Shown: positions 1 through 5,000, numbered from the stretch's first letter. The stretch: 5,000 nucleotides of DNA from an uncultured Eubacteriales bacterium (GCA_934718145.1 CAKUZC010000082.1:1-5000); one strand, 5' to 3'. Numbers and translations are program-made. The notes: a model not told the origin generated them from the sequence alone.

Positions 1-123
1 GTTTTAAAAAACACCGGCATAGTGCTGATGATGATTTTTGTTATGGGTGTTTTCGTTGCACTTCTTGATGCAGGGCTTTTACAATTGTTTGGTTTAGTTA
101 TGTCGGTATCCAATACAAAATAA
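1..123 (+). CDS. secE: SecE, preprotein translocase subunit (5' truncated by window edge)
   Basis: The first reading frame is open from the window edge to the TAA at 121-123 and gives 40 residues of a C-terminal end. They begin VLKNTG and continue into one strongly hydrophobic helix (IVLMMIFVMGVFVALLDAGLL), then a short polar tail ending SNTK. SecE is the small single-span (in most Gram-positives) subunit that clamps SecY in the Sec membrane channel. The fragment matches the usual SecE end: a transmembrane helix with an acidic residue (D) near its outer end. The call also rests on position, because secE lies directly upstream of nusG in most bacteria; here the gap is 20 bases, consistent with one transcript. 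The N-terminal half is outside the window. The sequence alone would be weak evidence; the context makes it likely. Confidence 0.85.
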   Translation, partial: VLKNTGIVLMMIFVMGVFVALLDAGLLQLFGLVMSVSNTK

Positions 124-143
124 AGTCCGGAGGGAATTAAATA

Positions 144-665
144 ATGTCAGAAGAAGCTAAATGGTATGTGGTTCATACCTATTCGGGCTACGAAAACAAA
201 GTTGCTTCTAATTTGGAAAAAACAATAGAAAACCGTGGTATAAGAGATTTAATTCAGGAAGTAAAAGTGCCAACCGAGACGGTAACCGAAATAAAGGATA
301 ACAAAGAACGAGAAGTTGAAAGAAAAATTTTTCCGGGGTATGTTCTCGTAAAAATGGTTCTTAACGATACTTCGTGGTACATCGTAAGAAATATAAGAGG
401 ATGTACCGGATTTGTAGGTCCTTCAACTAAGCCTATTCCGCTAACTCCGGAAGAGGTTAAAAAATTAGGAGTTGAGATTAAATCGGTTAAATTGTCTTAC
501 AACATAGGAGAATCTGTAAGAATAATTGACGGTCCTCTTTCCAATATGGTCGGTGTTGTTACCAAAATAGATCCTGAAAATAAAGTTGCCCAGATAACGG
601 TTTCCATGTTTGGAAGAGAAACGCCGACCGAGTTGGCTCTTGGTCAAATAGAACCTATAATTTAA
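144..665 (+). CDS. nusG: Transcription termination/antitermination factor NusG
   Basis: This 173-residue protein is a full-length NusG, the universal elongation factor that binds the RNA polymerase clamp and links transcription to translation and Rho. The NGN domain covers about residues 1-110. It contains WYVVHTYSGYE (7-17), the FPGYVLVKM strand (63-71) and RNIRGCTGFVG (82-92), all hallmarks of the family. A KOW domain follows at about 118-173, seen as the ESVRIIDGPLSNMVGVV segment, with GRETPTELALGQIEPI at the end. There is no inserted domain between the two. The ATG start is preceded by GGAGGG (129-134) with a 9-base spacer. The gene sits 20 bases after secE and 111 bases before the rplK start; the first part of that gap has no terminator and the second holds a putative L1-binding leader. 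Confidence 0.98.
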   Translation: MSEEAKWYVVHTYSGYENKVASNLEKTIENRGIRDLIQEVKVPTETVTEIKDNKEREVERKIFPGYVLVKMVLNDTSWYIVRNIRGCTGFVGPSTKPIPLTPEEVKKLGVEIKSVKLSYNIGESVRIIDGPLSNMVGVVTKIDPENKVAQITVSMFGRETPTELALGQIEPII

Positions 666-711
666 AATTTATAACCGGTAAAAAATTACTTGAAAAGCAG
701 TAACACGCTTT

Positions 712-760
712 TAATGTGGGAGGAGCAAAATCTAAACATGCTCCGGAATTCACCACAAAC
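712..760 (+). promoter_or_regulatory. Putative L1-binding mRNA leader of rplK (23S rRNA mimic)
   Basis: A lower stem TGTGG (715-719) pairs with CCACA (753-757), and a perfect upper stem GGAGCA (722-727) pairs with TGCTCC (739-744). The 5' side reads GTGGGAGG and the 3' side ends TTCACCAC. This resembles the ribosomal protein L1 site in 23S rRNA, which as I recall it has GGUGGGAGG on one side and UACCACC on the other. L1 is a known translational repressor of the rplKA operon through such mimicry in E. coli. The structure ends just before the rplK ribosome binding site, as expected for a translational operator. Pairing was done by eye, without folding energies. Confidence 0.75.
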
Positions 761-763
761 TTT

Positions 764-770
764 GGAGGTG
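764..770 (+). promoter_or_regulatory. Ribosome binding site fixing the TTG start of rplK
   Basis: GGAGGTG lies six bases before TTG at 777. It is the only strong Shine-Dalgarno match near the start and selects TTG at 777 over the upstream in-frame codons from 690. The product then begins (M)[10 protein letters not shown], the normal L11 N-terminus. Confidence 0.92.
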
Positions 771-776
771 CGAAAA

Positions 777-1202
777 TTGGCTAAAAAAGTCAAATCAATC
801 GTAAAATTACAAATTCCCGCCGGTAAAGCAACTCCGGCACCGCCTGTAGGATCCGCATTAGGACCACACGGTATAAACATAATGAACTTTACCAAGGATT
901 TCAATGAACGTACAAAAAATGATATCGGTATGATTATTCCTGCGGTAATAACCGTCTATGAAGACCGTTCTTTTACGTTCATAACAAAAACACCGCCTGC
1001 AGCTGTTCTTATAAAGAAAGCCTGTAATATTGAAACAGCGTCCGGTGTTCCCAATAAGACAAAAGTAGGAAAGATAACCAGAGAACAGTTAGTTGAAATA
1101 GCAAATCACAAAATGCCCGACCTTAATGCCGCTAATTTGGAGACTGCAGTAAGCATGATAGCAGGAACCGCCAGAAGCATGGGGATAGAGGTTGCAAATT
1201 AA
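777..1202 (+). CDS. rplK: 50S ribosomal protein L11
   Basis: With the TTG start the product is 141 residues, exactly the usual length of L11. L11 binds the GTPase-associated region of 23S rRNA at the base of the L10/L12 stalk and is needed for RelA/Rel activation. The N-terminal domain (about 1-70) carries the proline-rich segment [17 protein letters not shown] (13-29) and HGINIMNF. The C-terminal RNA-binding domain (about 71-141) includes [12 protein letters not shown] and ends with ARSMGIEV. The frame stays open upstream to 690, but those 29 extra residues resemble nothing in L11 and overlap the leader hairpin, so they are not translated. One oddity is Ser at position 26 of the PPVGP loop, where Pro is usual. 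rplA follows after 57 bases. Confidence 0.97.
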   Translation: MAKKVKSIVKLQIPAGKATPAPPVGSALGPHGINIMNFTKDFNERTKNDIGMIIPAVITVYEDRSFTFITKTPPAAVLIKKACNIETASGVPNKTKVGKITREQLVEIANHKMPDLNAANLETAVSMIAGTARSMGIEVAN

Positions 1203-1210
1203 ATTATCCC

Positions 1211-1243
1211 TAAGGTGGGAGGAAAAATCCGATTTTACCACTA
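1211..1243 (+). promoter_or_regulatory. Putative second L1-binding mRNA leader, upstream of rplA
   Basis: AAGGTGGGAGG (1212-1222) and TTTTACCACT (1233-1242) flank a short hairpin: GTGG (1215-1218) pairs with CCAC (1238-1241), and AAAAT (1224-1228) pairs with ATTTT (1232-1236) around a three-base loop. The asymmetric GAGG opposite UA next to the GTGG/CCAC stem is the pattern of the 23S rRNA L1 site and of the hairpin before rplK. The element ends five bases before AGGAGG (1248-1253), so bound L1 could block ribosome entry on its own gene. That reading is inference from resemblance. Confidence 0.75.
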
Positions 1244-1259
1244 ATTCAGGAGGAAAACT

Positions 1260-1958
1260 ATGAAACACGGAAAAAAATATAACGAAAGCGCAAAATCTTA
1301 TAATCAATCTGATTCCTATGATTCAAAGGAAGCTATCGAAATATGCGTTAAAACCGCTAAAGCTTCTTTTGATGAAACCATCGAGCTTCACGTGAGACTC
1401 GGCGTTGATTCCAGACATGCTGATCAGCAAGTCAGAGGGGCACTTGTCCTTCCAAACGGAACAGGTAAAAAAGTTAAAGTTTTAGCTATATGCAAGGGCG
1501 ATAATGAAAAATTAGCTCAGGAAGCCGGCGCAGATTTTGTCGGTGCAGAAGAAATGGCACATAAAATTCAAAGCGAAAATTGGATGGATTTTGATGTCCT
1601 TATCACCACACCTGACATGATGGGAGTCGTAGGAAGACTTGGTAAAATCCTCGGACCCAGAGGTCTTATGCCGAACCCTAAAGCAGGAACAGTAACAACT
1701 GACATTGCTAAAGCCATTAAAGAAGCAAAAGCAGGTAAGATTGAGTATCGTTTGGACAAAACAAATATTATTCACTGCCCAATAGGAAAAGCTTCATTTG
1801 GTCCTGAGAAACTCTTTGAGAACTTTGATGCTCTCATCACCGCAATAGTAAAAGCAAAACCGGAAGCAAGTAAAGGACAATATATAAAATCTTGCGTGGT
1901 TTCTTCAACTATGGGACCGGGAGTTAAAATCAACTCCAGTAAGCTCGAAAACATCTAG
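1260..1958 (+). CDS. rplA: 50S ribosomal protein L1
   Basis: The 232-residue protein matches the usual 229-235 residues of L1, which forms the mobile L1 stalk and helps release deacylated tRNA from the E site. Landmarks in order are [29 protein letters not shown] (domain I), the inserted domain II with [55 protein letters not shown], and the return to domain I with [19 protein letters not shown] and STMGPGVK near the end. The ATG lies six bases after AGGAGG. L1 probably also acts as repressor of rplK and of itself through the two hairpins at 712-760 and 1211-1243. The stop codon ends at 1958 and a new promoter starts at the next base. Confidence 0.98.
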   Translation: MKHGKKYNESAKSYNQSDSYDSKEAIEICVKTAKASFDETIELHVRLGVDSRHADQQVRGALVLPNGTGKKVKVLAICKGDNEKLAQEAGADFVGAEEMAHKIQSENWMDFDVLITTPDMMGVVGRLGKILGPRGLMPNPKAGTVTTDIAKAIKEAKAGKIEYRLDKTNIIHCPIGKASFGPEKLFENFDALITAIVKAKPEASKGQYIKSCVVSSTMGPGVKINSSKLENI

Positions 1959-1987
1959 TTGACAAATTTTCAATTTTAGTTTAAAAT
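1959..1987 (+). promoter_or_regulatory. Sigma-A type promoter for rplJL
   Basis: A perfect -35 box TTGACA (1959-1964) and a near-perfect -10 box TAAAAT (1982-1987) are separated by exactly 17 bases of AT-rich DNA. Transcription would start around 1994-1996, just before the L10 leader, which is where a promoter serving that leader should be. The -35 box begins immediately after the rplA stop codon. Confidence 0.85.
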
Positions 1988-2000
1988 TTAATTACTGATT

Positions 2001-2050
2001 TTCCCAAGACAGCGAGTGCTCCTAAAGCTCAATTGCTCGCCGAGGAAGGT
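2001..2050 (+). promoter_or_regulatory. L10 leader RNA (L10(L12)4 binding site)
   Basis: The segment shows the conserved Bacillota L10 leader pattern: CCAAGACAGC on the 5' side and GCCGAGG on the 3' side, forming a kink-turn-like internal loop. An outer stem TTCC (2001-2004) pairs with GGAA (2044-2047), and an inner stem GCGAG (2012-2016) pairs with CTCGC (2036-2040). Known L10 leaders imitate the L10-binding part of 23S rRNA and let excess L10-L12 complex repress rplJL. The position, right after a promoter and 130 bases upstream of rplJ, fits. Confidence 0.85.
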
Positions 2051-2109
2051 AACGGAATTTAAAAATTAATATTTTTAGTTGATATTTATAGATTAAAATT
2101 ATGATTTTT

Positions 2110-2160
2110 CCGACTTTTCTTCTTGTCTTAGGATGATTTGGAAAGTCGGTGATTTTTATT
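2110..2160 (+). terminator. Attenuator terminator in the rplJ leader
   Basis: CCGACTTTTC (2110-2119) pairs with GGAAAGTCGG (2140-2149), ten pairs including one G-U, around a 20-base loop. A T-rich tail follows (GATTTTTATT, 2151-2160). It lies between the L10 leader and the rplJ ribosome binding site, the arrangement known for L10-controlled attenuation in Bacillus. A possible antiterminator is AGGAAG (2043-2048) of the leader pairing with CTTCTT (2119-2124), but this is short and speculative. Confidence 0.8.
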
Positions 2161-2169
2161 GAATTTTTT

Positions 2170-2177
2170 GGAGGTGA
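2170..2177 (+). promoter_or_regulatory. Ribosome binding site fixing the TTG start of rplJ
   Basis: GGAGGTGA sits five bases before TTG at 2183. Another in-frame TTG at 2159 lies inside the T-rich tail of the attenuator and has no Shine-Dalgarno sequence. Starting at 2183 gives the standard L10 beginning (M)PSAKVLEQKK. Confidence 0.92.
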
Positions 2178-2182
2178 GTGAA

Positions 2183-2713
2183 TTGCCAAGCGCCAAAGTT
2201 TTAGAACAAAAGAAAGCAGTTGTAGCTGAAATGGCTGAAAAACTGAAATCTTCATGTGCAGGAGTTTTGGTAAGCTATCAAGGAATCAATGTTTCTGATG
2301 ACACACAACTCAGAAAAGAGTTACGTGAATCCGGCGTAGACTACATGGTAGCAAAAAACACCCTTTTAAAAAGAGCTGCAAAAACAGCAGGAATTGAAGG
2401 ACTTGACCCCTCTTTAGAAGGTTCCACAGCTATAGCTATAAGTAAAGACGACTATGTAGCAGCTTCCAGAATACTTTGCAAATTTGCTTCTGACCATGAT
2501 TTCTTTAAAGTTAAATCCGGATTTATCGATGGAAACGTAATTGATTCCAAAGAAGTATCGAATTTAGCAAAACTTCCGTCCAGAGAAGTATTGGTTGCTC
2601 AAGTATTACGTGGATTCAACGCTCCTATTTCCGGATTTGCAACTGTGCTTAACGGAACTCTTAAAGGTCTCGTAGTTGCACTTAACGAGATTGCAAAAAA
2701 ACAAAGTGCATAA
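2183..2713 (+). CDS. rplJ: 50S ribosomal protein L10 (stalk base protein)
   Basis: From the TTG start the protein has 176 residues, within the usual 165-180 for L10. L10 anchors two or three L7/L12 dimers to the ribosome next to L11 and recruits translation factors. Recognisable segments are PSAKVLEQKK at the start, CAGVLVSYQGINVSDDTQLRK, and VDYMVAKNTLLKRA in the rRNA/L11-binding N-terminal domain. LPSREVLVAQVLRGFNAPISGF leads into the long C-terminal helix that docks L12 dimers (VLNGTLKGLVVALNEIAKK). It is expressed from its own promoter at 1959-1987 through the L10 leader and attenuator, in addition to any read-through from rplKA. rplL follows after 39 bases. Confidence 0.97.
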   Translation: MPSAKVLEQKKAVVAEMAEKLKSSCAGVLVSYQGINVSDDTQLRKELRESGVDYMVAKNTLLKRAAKTAGIEGLDPSLEGSTAIAISKDDYVAASRILCKFASDHDFFKVKSGFIDGNVIDSKEVSNLAKLPSREVLVAQVLRGFNAPISGFATVLNGTLKGLVVALNEIAKKQSA

Positions 2714-2752
2714 ATTAAAGTTTAAATGTATTAATTGTGGAGGTAAATAATA

Positions 2753-3130
2753 ATGTCAGAAAAAGTAACAAAATTAATCGAAGAAGTAAAATCATTAACA
2801 GTTTTAGAACTTAGCGAACTCGTAAAAGCTCTTGAAGAAGAATTCGGAGTATCAGCAGCAGCTCCTGTAGCAGTTGCAGCAGCTCCTGTAGCAGGCGGAG
2901 CACCAGCAGCCGAAGAAAAAACTGAATTTGACGTAATCTTAAAATCAGCAGGAGACAACAAAATTAAAGTTGTTAAAGCTGTAAAAGATATTACCGGTCT
3001 CGGACTCAAAGAAGCTAAAGCTATCGTTGACGGAGCTCCTAAAGCAGTAAAAGAAAAAGTTGCTAAAGATTCCGCAGAAGACATCAAAAAACAACTCGAA
3101 GAACTCGGAGCAGAAGTAGAAGTAAAATAG
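2753..3130 (+). CDS. rplL: 50S ribosomal protein L7/L12
   Basis: This 125-residue acidic protein is the multicopy stalk protein that stimulates the GTPase activity of EF-Tu, EF-G and other factors. The N-terminal dimerisation domain spans about residues 1-33 ([20 protein letters not shown]). An Ala/Pro/Gly/Val-rich hinge covers about 34-54. The C-terminal factor-binding domain carries [40 protein letters not shown] and ends [16 protein letters not shown] (2739-2744) lies eight bases before the ATG. There is no separate promoter or leader between rplJ and rplL. High L12 dosage relative to L10 is normally achieved by stronger translation, and the strong binding site agrees with that. Confidence 0.98.
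   Translation: MSEKVTKLIEEVKSLTVLELSELVKALEEEFGVSAAAPVAVAAAPVAGGAPAAEEKTEFDVILKSAGDNKIKVVKAVKDITGLGLKEAKAIVDGAPKAVKEKVAKDSAEDIKKQLEELGAEVEVK
2855..2894 (+). repeat. Short tandem repeat in the L7/L12 hinge
   Basis: GCAGCAGCTCCTGTAGCAG occurs identically at 2855-2873 and 2876-2894, a 21-base period. Each unit encodes AAAPVA plus one variable residue (V, then G). The identity at DNA level, including third codon positions, suggests a recent in-frame duplication in the flexible hinge, or strong codon bias acting on a repetitive peptide. Confidence 0.85.
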
Positions 3131-3149
3131 TTTTCTAATTTTATCCATC

Positions 3150-3180
3150 AGAGCTTACATAGTTTTATGTAGGCTCTTTT
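3150..3180 (+). terminator. Intrinsic terminator of the ribosomal protein cluster
   Basis: GAGCTTACAT (3151-3160) pairs with ATGTAGGCTC (3167-3176), ten pairs with one G-U, around a six-base loop AGTTTT. An outer A3150-T3177 pair can be added, and the stem runs into TTTT and more T-rich sequence. It lies 20 bases after the rplL stop and should end most transcripts coming from rplJL. Confidence 0.92.
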
Positions 3181-3209
3181 ATCTTTTAATTTAAAAAGGA
3201 GTATTTATT

Positions 3210-3953
3210 ATGCTGTATCCAAAAAGAAAAATCCGATTATTATCTTTAATACTTTCAACCGGGTTTTTAATAAACAACTTCTGTGCATTTGCTACTTCAC
3301 CGGAAAAAGCCGGATTTTTTAATCCAAATATACACGATCCATTACATACACTTCCAACTCCAGAAAAACCAAATCCAATTAGAAGAGTTAAAAAATCGGA
3401 ATCTACATCTCCAATATTTAAAACTTTTTTATCTCCTCAACGTTCTTCCATATATCCATATGTTTCACCTCGCGTATATTCGGATTTTGCTCCAATTAAA
3501 ATGGAAGCTGTAAAAACAATTGATGAAGCCACAGATCAAAAAATTGACAAAATCACGTCTTTAATAGTCGAAAGATTAGACTGTAATGAACCGGAATACA
3601 TTAGAGATTATACTAAAAGATTACTCCTTCACGTTTATAAAAATCACGAAGCTAGTGAAGAAATTATCCTTATAGCAGCTATATACTGGAATAGAATAGA
3701 TTCTGATTTTTTATTCAATATTTTGAGACGAGATGAAAAATCATATGCTTATACTATGGCATCTTTACTGTGTATTGCTGATAAATTTGCCGGAAGTGAC
3801 ACATACTTTCCAACAGCTAAATATTGGTCAAAAATGTGTAGCACAGACTTAGATAAAGTTATAGAATATGAAAGAGACCTATGCATACACTTTAATTTTA
3901 GTTTATCCATACCTACAGAAGAATACCAACTATATAAAACACTTTTAGCGTAA
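3210..3953 (+). CDS. Exported cyclin-like protein (PHO80/CYC2-type cyclin box)
   Basis: The 247-residue product starts with a clear Sec signal peptide: basic KRKIR, a hydrophobic stretch (about 10-24) and a likely signal peptidase site after AFA (26-28). There is no lipobox. Residues about 29-98 are proline- and serine-rich and probably unfolded. The rest, about 103-245, reads as a PHO80/CYC2-type cyclin fold. Landmarks are EYIRDYTKRLL (129-139), ILIAAIYWNRI (153-163), SLLCIADKFAGSDTYFPTAKYW (185-206), DLDKVIEYERDL (213-224) and HFNFSLSIPTEEYQLY (227-242). K192 and E221 lie 29 residues apart, like the K266/E295 kinase-contact pair of human cyclin A. The gene has AAAGGAG (3195-3201) eight bases before its ATG. 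Sampled rows are about 30-32% G+C. I saw no promoter of its own, so it may depend on read-through from rplL. Its function and partner are unknown; the cyclin call is by eye. Confidence 0.7.
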   Translation: MLYPKRKIRLLSLILSTGFLINNFCAFATSPEKAGFFNPNIHDPLHTLPTPEKPNPIRRVKKSESTSPIFKTFLSPQRSSIYPYVSPRVYSDFAPIKMEAVKTIDEATDQKIDKITSLIVERLDCNEPEYIRDYTKRLLLHVYKNHEASEEIILIAAIYWNRIDSDFLFNILRRDEKSYAYTMASLLCIADKFAGSDTYFPTAKYWSKMCSTDLDKVIEYERDLCIHFNFSLSIPTEEYQLYKTLLA

Positions 3954-3959
3954 CAAAAA

Positions 3960-3980
3960 TCCATCGGTATAACCGGTGGA
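3960..3980. terminator. Terminator hairpin between convergent genes
   Basis: TCCATCGGT (3960-3968) pairs with ACCGGTGGA (3972-3980) around ATA. Read on the + strand the stem is nine pairs with one G-U, followed by the weak T-rich CATTTATTTATG. Read on the - strand the G-U becomes an A-C mismatch, but the hairpin is followed by TTTTTG (complement of 3954-3959), a better termination tail for the PTS gene. It probably serves both directions, with neither half ideal. Confidence 0.7.
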
Positions 3981-3987
3981 CATTTAT

Positions 3988-5000
3988 TTATGATTTTAAT
4001 TTTTCCATGTATTCTTCAAGTTCAGCTTTTATAACTGTAACTCTTGGTCCAAATACAACTTGAACTCCTTTTCCCTTTTTCATCACTCCTGCACATCCGC
4101 TTTTCTTTAAGGTATTCTCATTTACTTTTTCTAAATCTTCTACTTCTATTCTTAAACGAGTTGCACAACAATCCAAATTTTTAATATTCTCTATACCGCC
4201 TATGCCTTCTATTATGTACTCGGAAGCGTCCTCAGTTTTTGTTGCTTCATAATCTTTTTTGGTATAAAGCTTAGATTCCATCTCTTCCTCTTCTCTACCC
4301 GGAGTTATCAAACCAAATTTCTTAATTGCAAATTTGAAAAGGAAATAGTAAACAGCAGCGTAAAACAAACCTACAGGAATGATATATACCCAATTTGTTT
4401 TTGAATTTCCCTGCAACACCCCAAAGAGCAACAGATCTATTATTCCCCCAGAAAAAGTCATTCCTACTGCTACTTTGAGCAAATGCATGAGCATAAAAGA
4501 TAATCCAGCAAAAACACAATGTACAGCGTAAAGAATAGGTGCTACAAATAAGAACGTAAATTCAATAGGTTCAGTTATACCTGTTATCATTGATGTAAGA
4601 GCTGCCGAAAGCAACAGTCCACCTATAACTTTCTTCTTTGAAAGTTTAGCTGTATCGTACATTGCCAAAGCGGCAGCCGGAAGTCCAAATATCATAAAAG
4701 GAAATTTACCGGTCATAAATTTTGCCGCATCAACATTAAAATGTTCAACTGAAGATGAAGCAAGTTCAGCGAAAAAAATATTCTGAGCACCGGATACATA
4801 ATTTCCGTCAATTAAAGCTGTTCCTCCAAGAGGAGTATACCAAAAAGGTGTATAGAAAACGTGGTGCAATCCAAAAGGAATAAGAGCTCTTTCTATAAGT
4901 CCATAAATAAAAGTTCCAAAATATTTTGAAGCTATAACAAGGTTACCCAGTCCATGCATTCCCATTTGAACGTAAGGCCATATAAAAAACATCAAAGTTC
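3988..5000 (-). CDS. PTS sugar permease, glucose/maltose family EIICB (5' part beyond window)
   Basis: The frame is open from the right edge to the TAA at 3990-3988, giving about 337 C-terminal residues. TTG at 4995 and ATG at 4992 are internal codons, because the membrane domain is already under way. The product transports and phosphorylates a sugar using phosphate passed from PEP through HPr and EIIA. The EIIC part, counted from 4995, shows GLHHVFYTPFW (42-52), KFPFMIFGLPAAALAMY (97-113), the signature ITGITEPIEF (137-146), and several membrane helices to about 222. A charged linker (about 232-262) leads to EIIB with the phosphorylation motif NLDCCATRLR; the phosphocysteine is C277 (codon 4167-4165), the second of the two Cys. 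No EIIA domain is attached, since the protein ends ELEEYMEKLKS. Overall it most resembles maltose/alpha-glucoside IICB proteins (MalX, GlvC type), but glucose or N-acetylglucosamine cannot be excluded. Complete relatives have about 500-530 residues, so roughly a third is missing. Confidence 0.92.
   Translation of the reverse strand, partial: TLMFFIWPYVQMGMHGLGNLVIASKYFGTFIYGLIERALIPFGLHHVFYTPFWYTPLGGTALIDGNYVSGAQNIFFAELASSSVEHFNVDAAKFMTGKFPFMIFGLPAAALAMYDTAKLSKKKVIGGLLLSAALTSMITGITEPIEFTFLFVAPILYAVHCVFAGLSFMLMHLLKVAVGMTFSGGIIDLLLFGVLQGNSKTNWVYIIPVGLFYAAVYYFLFKFAIKKFGLITPGREEEEMESKLYTKKDYEATKTEDASEYIIEGIGGIENIKNLDCCATRLRIEVEDLEKVNENTLKKSGCAGVMKKGKGVQVVFGPRVTVIKAELEEYMEKLKS

Noticed and set aside
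693..712. Small hairpin AAAAGC / GCTTTT between nusG and rplK
   Set aside because: Only six mostly A-T pairs with an eight-base loop and no proper T tract of its own; too weak to call a terminator.
690..717. Possible promoter TTGAAA (690-695), 16 nt, TAATGT (712-717) before rplK
   Set aside because: The start site would fall near 724, inside the L1-binding hairpin, cutting off its 5' strand, and the -10 match is poor.
690..776. Upstream extension of rplK giving a 170-residue product
   Set aside because: The 29 extra residues do not resemble L11, overlap the leader hairpin, and the only good ribosome binding site points to TTG at 777, which yields the standard 141-residue length.
2159..2182. 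Start of rplJ at the upstream in-frame TTG
   Set aside because: It lies in the attenuator's T-rich tail without a ribosome binding site, and the added residues are not part of L10.
2731..3087. 118-codon open frame on the - strand opposite rplL
   Set aside because: It is the antisense shadow of the Ala- and Lys-rich rplL codons; it has no family resemblance and covers a certain gene.
3283..3513. 76-codon frame overlapping the start of the cyclin-like gene
   Set aside because: Its sequence looks like an out-of-frame reading (many His, Leu, Gln), with no ribosome binding site, and the overlapping frame has a convincing signal peptide and domain.
1..5000. CRISPR arrays, tRNA or rRNA genes, insertion sequences, attachment sites
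   Set aside because: No regularly spaced repeats, no cloverleaf or rRNA-type conserved stretch beyond the short leader mimics, and no transposase or inverted terminal repeats were seen.

Overview
The window looks like a low-GC Gram-positive chromosome, most likely a gut-type Clostridia member near the Oscillospirales. That placement rests on remembered protein resemblance and AT-rich codon use, and no search was run. Strong GGAGG-type ribosome binding sites, two TTG-started ribosomal protein genes and an L10 leader of the Bacillota type fit it.

Layout. Positions 1-123 hold the 3' end of secE. It is followed by nusG (144-665), rplK (TTG start at 777, to 1202), rplA (1260-1958), rplJ (TTG start at 2183, to 2713) and rplL (2753-3130), all on the + strand. 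This is the classical secE-nusG-rplKAJL cluster: a translocon subunit, a transcription elongation factor, and the proteins of the ribosomal L1 stalk and the L11/L10/L12 stalk. A strong intrinsic terminator (3150-3180) closes it. rpoB does not follow, although it does in most bacteria.

Regulation is dense and readable. Both rplK and rplA are preceded by a GTGGGAGG...ACCAC hairpin that imitates the L1-binding part of 23S rRNA, so L1 probably represses at two points. Directly after rplA lies a near-consensus promoter (TTGACA, 17 nt, TAAAAT). It is followed by an L10(L12) leader RNA and an attenuator-type terminator just ahead of the rplJ ribosome binding site. rplJL can therefore be transcribed and controlled separately from rplKA.

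The unexpected gene is at 3210-3953. It encodes a 247-residue protein with a Sec signal peptide, a proline-rich linker and a C-terminal segment that reads as a PHO80/CYC2-type cyclin box, including the Lys-Glu pair that cyclins use to contact their kinase. An exported cyclin-like protein in a bacterium is the main candidate for an undescribed system here. It is convergent with a partial gene on the - strand (3988-5000) for a glucose/maltose-family PTS sugar permease (IIC-IIB), which runs off the right edge. A hairpin at 3960-3980 separates the two.
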